NCBI RefSeq assembly: GCF_016097555.1
Contig: NC_054713.1
Location: 11,149,266 to 11,213,265, forward strand
Direction of reading: 5' to 3'
Origin: Gigantopelta aegis
Taxonomy: Eukaryota > Mollusca > Gastropoda > Neomphalida > Peltospiridae
DNA: 64,000 nt
Both the position numbers and the translations under genes were made by a program. This document shows, in pieces, positions 57,040 through 64,000 of the stretch. The number at the start of each line of letters is the position of its first letter. Within the stretch, counting starts at the first letter, position 1. Below the pieces are notes generated by a model. It saw only the letters and a program-made list of their open reading frames with translations. It had not been told where the DNA came from and ran no database searches.

Positions 57040-59420
57040 ACGTTATGCATTGATATGAGGTTTAAATATTCCTTTAAATATTTCTGGAGTTTTGAAAACA
57101 TTGAACGATTTTGACTTTTTGCGTTGTGTTAAGCATTTAGATTTTGTTACGTTAGTTGAATCTTGGCACTCTGAGGAGTCCAAAAATAGTTTATACATTG
57201 GCTCGTTTGAATATTTTGAAAAACATCGAATATCTGTAACATCTAAAGGTGGTATTATATTATATTTCAAGAAACATCTGAAGCAGTATGTTCATCTATC
57301 AAAACAAAGTGTCCGTATGTTCTTTGGGTAAAAATATCAGGAAAGCTGCTTCAACTGCAAAAAGATGTCTTGCTAGGATCAGAAAATATACCAACAAGCA
57401 ATTCAAGCTACAGTCTGACATGTGCCACAGACCCTTTCTTACAAATAGAAAATGATATCAATAGTTTAACAAGTAACGACAGTCACATTATTTTAGGTGG
57501 ATATTTCAATGCTCACACTGCAGATTTATCTGACTATAAGATGATGACCAATATATTCCAGTTTCAGAAGACTACTTATTACTCATGTTGTAATCGAAAT
57601 AACAAAGATACAATAATTAATTCAAATGGCACAGAACTTACCAATCTTTGTATGTCGACTAAACTTAGAATACTTAATGGTCGGACATACAATGACACAT
57701 TAGACACATTATAAATACAATGGCGTTAGTATTATCGATTACATGATTGCTGTTGAAAATATATTGTATATGTGTGTTAAACCATTATCATTACTATAAG
57801 ACTATTGTCAGGTAGTTGTCCATCTAGTATCTAAAAAAACTGTACAAAATAAATGTAGATATAAATATGAGAAATTACCAGGTAGATTTAAGTAGACTGA
57901 AGAAAGTCAAGCAAAGGATATATCTTCCATTCAATGTCCAGATGTTGATTCTCTTCTAAAATCCTTTATAATGAATAACAATAGCAATGATAAGGAAGGT
58001 GTTAATAAAGCAGAAGTTGATATCAAGGTAGTTCTGTCCATCTTAAGCCTAAAGTCCATGACGTTTGTTAAATCTTCAAATAAACCTAAACGTAAGCGGA
58101 AATGGTTTGATCAGGCATGCAAAGAATAAAAAAAATTCTGCACGTACTGCTTGTAAAAACATGCAAGAATATCCCAATAACAGAATATTTCTTGAAAAGT
58201 TTTACTCCTAAAAAAAAAGCATACAAACGCCTATGTAAATATAAAGCTCGTCAATATAAACAAAATATAATATCACAAATTGAAAATCATATAAATGGTG
58301 GTCAACGAAAATGGTGGTATTTAGTAAAACAACTGCAATTATCAGATAATAATACAGACATTCTACCTGATCCAGATGGTTGTTACGAACATTTAAAAAA
58401 AACTCACTTCAGATTATTCAAATGAAGGCCACATTAAAATGCCGCCTAAATGGAACATTCCTAACGCGTTTCTAAATATGCCTATATCAGCTACAGAGAT
58501 TATGGCGAGCACTAAAGAATGGCAAGTCCAGTGGAAAAGATTGTATTGCCAATGAATTACTAAAATCAATTATGTGGCCTGTGATAGACTTTGTTAAATT
58601 ATTTAACTTGGTATTACAAAATTCGTCATTCCCAGAAAAATGGAATGAATCAATCTTTAAAATGCTACATAAAAAGTGAACCAAAACAGACCCTAACAGT
58701 TATAGAGGAATTGCAATAAGTTCATGTGTTGGGAAACTATTTACAAACATTTTGGCAAGAAGACTCGAAAATTATTTGGAACAAAACAATATGCTTAGTA
58801 TGAACCAAAGTGGTCTTCGTGAAAACCAAAGTGGTCTTCGTGAAAACCACAGAACTACTGACAATTTGTTCATTCTGCAATCCATAGTACAAAAATATAT
58901 CTCTGTTAACCAACCTGTATATGCAGCTTTCATAGACTTTAAAAAGGCTTTTGATATGATTAATAGAGAAAAACTATTAATGAAAAGTGGCATCACTGGT
59001 AAATTTGTAAAATTAATTCACTCTTATGTACATAGGTGACTCATATCAAACTAAAACGTCAGCAGGTACATCTCTTATTCGCAGATGATTTGGTGTTTCT
59101 GTCCCCTTTAGCATCAGAGTTCCAAAGTATGCTATATTTAATGTTGAAAAATCTAACATTATTACCTTCAATAAGCGTAAAATGAACACAGATCACCGTA
59201 ACTTTACCATAGGGTCCTCCAAAATAATCCACCTATCAATATTTGCATAAAACTATTCAATACATTAATTAAACCAGTGTTATATAGGAGTGAAATTTGG
59301 GGACCACAAGTTTGTAACACAAATTTTACTCTTGACATTGTAACATTGTAGCGACTGTACCGGACAAATTCACCGCTAATATTAACTTTGTGACTGTCAA
59401 AGCATGCCAATACATAGCCT
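57040..59420 (+). mobile_element. LINE ORF2 region: endonuclease and reverse transcriptase, decayed
   Basis: Pieces in order: FLRCVKHLDFVTLVESWHS and GGIILYFKKHLKQYVHLSK (EEP endonuclease, 57050-57330); LGSENIPTSNSSYS and SHIILGGYFNAHTADLSDY (57370-57714); KKKAYKRLCKYKARQYKQ (58200-58260); KNGKSSGKDCIANELLKSIM (58515-58570); TDPNSYRGIAISSCVGKLF; NHRTTDNLFILQSIVQKYI; YAAFIDFKKAFDMI (RT motif A, about 58917-58960); then LLFADDLVFLSPLASEFQ (motif C, about 59068-59120). The stretch between motifs A and C is shortened. YRSEIWGPQVCN lies near 59284. An 8-residue tandem (SGLRENQ...) occurs at 58809-58850. Inactive, CR1/L2-like by remembered motif style. Confidence 0.75.
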
Positions 59421-59672
59421 CATCTGGCTCACGCGACGGTACCTGTGCAGCTACCGTTAGATTCATTTAGTTTAAAACCAATTTTTGCATGTCACAAGAG
59501 CATGCACCATGTATTACGAACATGCACCACAGTGCGCGAGATCTCGTGATACCGTCGTTGGAAAATCGTGTTATCGTTACTATGAATAGCATTTTACAGA
59601 ATATTGGGTGGGAGGGTTATTAAAACCAATTAAACAATTCAAAAATTAAAAAATTTAAAACCTGCATTAGTT
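59421..59672. other. spacer after the LINE, no gene seen
   Basis: No repeat or gene recognised. Confidence 0.35.
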
Positions 59673-60120
59673 TAATGAATCAGTTATTTAGTTCAGTTGC
59701 TATTCAAATATTTGCTCGTCGTTTCCATCAAATATTGGAAAACCAGTTTCAGACTGAATACCAAATAATAATAATTATTATATATTTAATGACATCATTT
59801 TCTTCACGATTATTGTTTTTAACTACAGACAATATACAGTAAGATGAGGAGGGGAAAAAGATAGCACCTCGAATTAATCCGTCAACAAAACGACTACTTC
59901 ACGTAAGTATCCAGTTAAATATGTGGAATGCATTAAGTATGATCCAGAACTGATGACATGTGGGGAGGTGGGAGATTAACAAAAGAGAGGCTTTCTCTTG
60001 TGGGGTAGGGAGGGGGATTAACAGAAGAGAGGCTCTCCAGCAGTGAATATCCAGTTAAATATATTAAATATGTTAAGTATGATCCAGGACTGATGACTTG
60101 TGGTGAAGTGGAACGTGGGA
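59673..60120 (+). repeat. plus-strand copy of the exon-bearing array unit
   Basis: CAAATATTTGCTCGTCGTTT, CAGACTGAATACCAAATAAT, TATATTTAATGACATCATTT, the module (59829-59902), GTAAGTATCCAGTTAAAT and AGAAGAGAGGCTCTCCAGCA are the reverse-complement order of the 20-29 kb units. Confidence 0.85.
59829..59902 (+). pseudogene. exon-like module W (74 nt, one stop)
   Basis: Acceptor TTTTTAACTACAG and donor GTAAGTATCC. Reads TIYSKMRRGKR, TAG, HLELIRQQNDYF plus two bases. Exactly 74 nt, like most minus-strand modules, and closest to module B. Confidence 0.55.
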
Positions 60121-60303
60121 GGCACCATAATTTATTATTTTATTTGGAGCGCTTAGAGTTAAAACTGCTTAAATCACCGATTCCACAATTGATGGCGGTC
60201 CTTCATTCATTTTTGTTTGATGTTTGTTTTCTAGAGCATGGTTTGAGCAATTAACATCAGATTTGTTGTCGTAATTAAAATGAGTAAGTGTCTTAATAGA
60301 AAA
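60121..60303 (+). repeat. segmental duplication, copy 1, part before the SINE
   Basis: ATAATTTATTATTTTATTTG, GAGCATGGTTTGAGCAATTA and AACATCAGATTTG match 62140-62310. Copy 1 continues after the SINE at 60682-61144, matching 62311-62715. Confidence 0.85.
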
Positions 60304-60670
60304 ATACCGGCGTTGTGGTTAGGCCATCGGTCTACAGGTTGGTAGGTACTGGGTTCGGATCCCAGTCGAGGCATGGGAGTGAGTGCTCCGCAAGGCTCAG
60401 TCAGTAGGTGTAAACCACTTGCACCGACCAGTGATCCATAACTGGTTTAACAAAGGCCATGGTTTATGCTATCCTACCCGTGGGAAGCGCAACTAAAAGA
60501 TCCCTTGCTGCCTGTCATAAAAGAGTAGCCTATGTGGCGACAGCGGGTTTCCTCTATAAAAAAAAAACACTGTCAGAATGACCATATGTTTGACGTCCAA
60601 TACCCGATGATAAGATTAACAAATCAATATGCTCTAGTGGCGTCGTTAAATAAAACAAACTTCCTTTTGT
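60304..60670 (+). mobile_element. family 1 SINE with 11-bp target duplication and an empty paralogous site
   Basis: TTAATAGAAAA flanks both ends (60293-60303 and 60671-60681). The paralogue near 62290-62302 has one TTAATAGAAAA and no SINE. The B box GGTTCGGATCCC is at 60352-60363. The 3' end reads GTCGTTAAATAAAACAAAC. Confidence 0.9.
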
Positions 60671-60747
60671 TTAATAGAAAACTTTCCAAACCCTGAAACC
60701 CTTTATTTACAAAGTTCTTTCTTCGGTTTTTTTTATTTTATTTATTT

Positions 60748-60753
<6 letters not shown>

Positions 60754-60821
<68 letters not shown>
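60754..60821. repeat. TA microsatellite
   Basis: Pure (TA)n; the paralogous position near 62355 has only a few TA units. Confidence 0.95.
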
Positions 60822-60824
<3 letters not shown>

Positions 60825-61081
60825 TTTAAAACTACCGATATCGAGTGGAGGTTGACCTGAAGAAATTGCGTAAAAATGGAGGATGTCGAATTTACATTCG
60901 GTGCATATGAAGATCAACAGTGACGCTGTATTTAATTTCAGATTAAAGATCCATAGAATAAACAAACTACTACATTCACACAGAAAATCGATTACACACT
61001 ATATTATAGATTGTGCTGGCCAGCGATATACGAATTCTGAATTGATGTAAACACTTGTAAAAGTGTAATTTCAATTTTCAG

Positions 61082-61144
61082 TCACCTGTCCACCTACACC
61101 ACCTACAACACCCACCGACAGCTGAGTGACCTGCCCTCCAGAAG
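61082..61144 (+). CDS. putative exon HLSTYTTYNTHRQL
   Basis: Acceptor TTTCAATTTTCAG. One base, then HLSTYTTYNTHRQLSDLPSR, open, before a weak GTGTTA donor. Its paralogue 62625-62715 reads HVSTYTT, stop, NTHRQLGDLHSGVTRLTSIE and has a strong GTAAGT donor. Conservation of the reading frame between the paralogues supports a once-real exon. Family not recognised. Confidence 0.45.
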
Positions 61145-61167
61145 GTGTTAACCTTCATCAATTGCAG

Positions 61168-61252
61168 CACCCGCTATAGTCAGGCTGGAGTGGATTACCG
61201 AGTGAATAATGACTAAAAACCTCAAGGAATTTGTACTGGAACCGGTAATCCA
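61168..61252 (+). pseudogene. putative 85-nt exon-like block with one TGA
   Basis: Acceptor TCATCAATTGCAG, donor GTAAGTATCC. One frame reads PAIVRLEWITE, TGA, IMTKNLKEFVLEPVI. Paralogue at 63529-63613 has the same length and the same TGA. An internal GTGAAT after ATTACC could be an alternative donor that avoids the TGA. Confidence 0.4.
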
Positions 61253-61459
61253 GTAAGTATCCAGCTAAACGTATTCAATGTATTAGGGGTGAACATGATG
61301 CCCTTGGAAATGGAACCGGTAATCCAGTAAGTATCCAGCTAAACGTATTCAATGTATTAGGGGTGAACATGATGCCCTTGGAAATGGAACCGGTAATCCA
61401 GTAAGTATCATGCTGTATTAAATGTATTAGGGGTGGTCCTGGACTGTTGACATAATGGA
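61238..61459 (+). repeat. 74-bp tandem repeat, 3 units, each with a splice donor
   Basis: Units begin GGAACCGGTAATCCA then GTAAGTATC at 61238, 61312 and 61386. The last unit is truncated and runs into the intron family (ATTAGGGGTGGTCCTGGACT). Confidence 0.9.
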
Positions 61460-61797
61460 GAGGAAAATGCATCATAATTTATTATTTTATTTGAAGGACT
61501 GATTAAACATCACTCATCATCGTTTTAAAAATGATGGTAATCCACTAGTCACATTTCTCAATATTTACATATTATTATGGTGGGTTTTTTGTTTTAATGT
61601 ATTCTCTAGGCAGCTACATGTAACTCGAATAGATTATATAAAAATGGAGGTTGTTGAAATTAACATGCAGTGTGTGTCACATGACCTTACATACACCAGA
61701 TCAACAACATGAAATCATTTAGTTCTTTATGCTTTATTTCCAAACGAAAAGACAATATTTTATGTGTCACTAAAAACTCTTAACCTCAAATGTTCAG
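61460..61797. other. intron-like stretch, no gene seen
   Basis: Contains the ATAATTTATTATTTTATTTG block shared with 60128 and 62150. No open frame of note. Confidence 0.4.
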
Positions 61798-61853
61798 CTC
61801 CGTCGCCTCCTCGAGTCGGCCGGCAGAACACCTGCCTACAATCCCTGAGAGGA
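61798..61853 (+). CDS. possible 56-nt exon
   Basis: Acceptor CAAATGTTCAG, donor GTAAGTTGAG, the same donor context as 62625-62715. The phase-matched frame reads PSPPRVGRQNTCLQSLRG. No family recognised; supported only by splice-site paralogy. Confidence 0.3.
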
Positions 61854-61949
61854 GTAAGTTGAGTAGTACTTGATCAGGGTGTTAATAACTAATTTGGTCA
61901 TTATGTTGATCACCACTGTTTGAAATTCAAACCAGGGCCATAGCTAAAG

Positions 61950-62715
61950 TTCTGAAGTATCCAGTTAAATATATTAAATGTGTTAAGTATGATCCAGGAC
62001 TGATGACATGTGGGGGAGGGGGGAGGGGGAGATTAACAGAAGAGATGCTTTCTCCAGCAATAAATATCCAGTTTAATATATTGAATATATTAAGTATGAT
62101 CCAGGACTGATAACATGTGTTGAAGTGGCGGGGTGGGGGGAGGCGCCATAATTTATTATTTTATTTGGAGCGCTTACAGTTAAAACTGCTTAAATCGCCG
62201 ATTTCACACTTGATGGCAGTCCTCCATTCTCTTTTGTTTCATGTTTGTTTTCTAGAGCATGGTTTGAGCAATTAACATCAGATTTGATGTCTTAATAGAA
62301 AACTTAACAAACCCTGAAACCATTTATTTACAAAGTTCTTTCTTTGTTGTTTTTATTTTATATAATTACTTAAAACTACTAATATCGAGTGGAGATTGAT
62401 CCGAAGAAATTGCGTAAAAATGGAGGATGTTGAATTTACATTCGGTGTATATGAAGATCAACAGTGATGCTGCATTTAATTTCAGATCAGAGATCCACAG
62501 AATAAACAAACTAATACATTCAAAACAAAATCGATTACACATTATATAGCAGATTTTGCTGGCCAGCGATTTACGAATTCGGATATGACGTAAACACTTG
62601 TAAAAGTGTAATTTCAATTTTCAGTCATGTATCCACCTACACCACGTAAAACACCCACCGACAGCTGGGTGACCTGCACTCCGGAGTCACGCGTCTGACG
62701 TCGATCGAGGAGGAA
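61950..62715 (+). repeat. segmental duplication, copy 2 (without SINE)
   Basis: Matches about 60035-61144: AAGTATGATCCAGGACTGAT, ATAATTTATTATTTTATTTG, AGAGCATGGTTTGAGCAATT, ATCGAGTGGAG, AAATTGCGTAAAAATGGAGG and the exon-like end. It lacks the SINE and most of the TA run. Confidence 0.85.
62625..62715 (+). pseudogene. putative exon, paralogue of 61082-61144, one stop
   Basis: Acceptor TTTCAATTTTCAG, donor GTAAGTTGAG. One base plus 30 codons: HVSTYTT, TAA (where the paralogue has TAC, Tyr), NTHRQLGDLHSGVTRLTSIE, then EE. Confidence 0.45.
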
Positions 62716-62739
62716 GTAAGTTGAGTCGCTAGTTTAGTA

Positions 62740-63007
62740 TCTCGGCGGTGACGTGGTTAAGCCATCGGACATAAGACTGGTAGGTACAGGGTTCGCAGCC
62801 CGGTATCGGCTCACACCCAGAGCGAGTTTTAATGGCCCGATGGGTAGGTGTAAGACCACTACACCCTCTTCTCTCTCACTAACCACTAACAAGTAACCCA
62901 GTGTCCACGACAGACAGCCCAGGTAGCTGAGTTGTGTGCCCAGGACAGCGTGCTTGAACTTTAATTGGATATAAGCATGAAAATAAGTTGAAATGAAATG
63001 AAATGAA
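62740..63007 (+). mobile_element. family 4 tRNA-derived SINE
   Basis: tRNA-like head (GGTGACGTGGTTAAGCCATC; B box GGTTCGCAGCCC near 62790) and the body GTGTGCCCAGGACAGCGTGC, then TTGAACTTTAATTGGATATA and an AAATG-repeat tail. The minus ORFs 62734-63079 are by-products. Confidence 0.85.
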
Positions 63008-63528
63008 TCTAATTTGGTGATTATGTTGATCACGTCTATATGTTTGAAACCATCTCCATAGATAAGCACTAATGCTCAATCGTTTTCTTTCTTCTGATTT
63101 CTATTATAATGGTCAGGCCAGGTCATAGGGTTTTACGTGCAAATTCAGAACAAGCTGTTGTAGTGCACGCCTGTCCTGGGCGCAGGTGCCAGCAGTTTGA
63201 GGGTTTTTCAGGTGTGGGTAATTTTTGTTCATACTTCTATCAGACAATTATTCGAGCACGCCTGTCGAGCTATGGCTTTAAATTTCTCTTTAGTAATGGC
63301 TTATTAAAACAATAAAAAAAACGTATGGACATGATGAATAGTTATAAAAATAATAATAATAACAACAAAAATAAGTAGACAAAACAAACCTAACAACATA
63401 GTTGTCAATAGTTAATTTAGATGTGCAAGCTGAAAAGGTTAAAGATAAAGCAGTTTTGAGGTCCGTTACCTGCCTTTGTATGTCTACGTGTAATGATTAA
63501 GTTTGGTGTTCATCTTCATCAATTGCAG
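63008..63528. other. intron-like stretch, no gene seen
   Basis: The frame 63109-63315 has no recognised domain. The end (CTTCATCAATTGCAG) is the acceptor of the next exon-like block. Confidence 0.4.
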
Positions 63529-63613
63529 CCCCCGCTATGGTCAGCCTGGAGTGGATTACCCAGTGAATAATGACTAAAACCCTCAACGAATTTGTACTGG
63601 AACCGGTAATCCA
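63529..63613 (+). pseudogene. putative 85-nt exon-like block, paralogue of 61168-61252
   Basis: Reads PAMVSLEWITQ, TGA, IMTKTLNEFVLEPVI. Acceptor TCAATTGCAG, donor GTAAGTATCC. Same length and same TGA as its paralogue. Confidence 0.4.
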
Positions 63614-63960
63614 GTAAGTATCCAGCTAAATGTATTCAATGTATTAGGGGTGAACATGATGCCCTTGGTAATGGAACCGGTAATCCAGTAAGTATCCAGC
63701 TAAATGTATTCAATGTGTTAGGGGTGACCATGATGCCCTTGGAAATGGAACCGGTAATCCAGTAAGTATCCAGCTAAACGTATTAAATGTATTAGGGGTG
63801 ACCATGATGCCCTTGGAAATGGAACCGGTAATCCAGTAAGTATCCAGCTAAATGTATTCAATGTATTAGGGGTGACCATGACGCCCTTGGAAATGGAACC
63901 GGTAATCTGGTCACTATCATGCCGTATTAAATGTATTACTGGATTGACGACATAACGGAG
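63599..63960 (+). repeat. 74-bp tandem repeat, 5 units, each with a splice-donor position
   Basis: Units start at 63599, 63673, 63747, 63821 and 63895. The first four carry CCA then GTAAGTATCC; the last reads GGTCACTATC and ends in the intron family. Confidence 0.9.
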
Positions 63961-64000
63961 AGGCGAATGTACTATAATTTATTATTTTATTTGGAGGACT

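Noticed and set aside
62734-63079. Two overlapping minus-strand ORFs
   Set aside because: They are shadows of a family 4 SINE.

Overview
This is eukaryotic, repeat-rich, AT-rich DNA with no operons and no long single-exon host genes. Four tRNA-derived SINE families recur, one ending in the motif TCGTTAAACAAAACAAAC. Together with LINE, PIF/Harbinger, Tc1, pogo/Tigger and TTAA-type transposon remnants, they suggest a marine mollusc, most likely a gastropod. The organism call is an inference from remembered repeat families.

Layout. 1-4648: an 18-bp minisatellite of about 255 units. 4.65-8.46 kb: SINEs, simple repeats and a large SINE-based inverted repeat. 8.46-11.16 kb: a 2.7-kb element with perfect 29-bp terminal inverted repeats (TIRs). 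11.2-11.9 kb: a fold-back TA-target element, with further copies at 18.6-19.2 and 52.8-54.3 kb. 12.4-16.0 kb: a twice-interrupted SINE, a LINE RNase H tail, a PIF/Harbinger transposase C-terminus, and on the minus strand a three-exon Myb/SANT-like gene with clear splice sites. 20.2-29.5 kb: a minus-strand tandem array whose 360-490-bp units each carry a 68-77-nt exon-like module with splice acceptor and donor. 30.3-32.0 kb: an L1/Tx1-like LINE (minus). 32.2-32.8 kb: a long-TIR element with a 9-bp target duplication. 32.95-33.7 kb: a pogo/Tigger transposase pseudogene. 34.4-34.6 kb: a nearly perfect 149-bp palindrome. 34.6-37.0 kb: a 2.36-kb TTAA-flanked element. 37.6-38.7 kb: a decayed gene of an uncharacterised invertebrate family. 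39.5-41.0 kb: a LINE tail next to a Tc1 transposase fragment. 41.9-43.8 kb: a 75-bp minisatellite that is open as codons. 44.4-48.0 kb: a MITE, tandem repeats and two tail-like exons rich in YVNT motifs. 48-54.3 kb: SINEs, a second Harbinger remnant and nested elements. 54.8-59.4 kb: a decayed LINE with an SGNH-esterase ORF1, endonuclease and RT. 59.7-64.0 kb: plus-strand sequence paralogous to the 20-29 kb array, with further exon-like blocks and two arrays of 74-bp units, each carrying a consensus splice donor.

How the parts fit. The most unusual structure is the exon-bearing repeat. Modules reading like YYSEIKKQRRELLDLIG are duplicated with their introns on the minus strand at 20-29 kb, and again on the plus strand at 59.8 kb. 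Some modules are open and have good splice sites; others carry a stop or have lost the donor. It may be a rapidly duplicating exon family of an unrecognised host gene, or a satellite that captured an exon. I found no complete, confidently functional host gene and no stable RNA gene.
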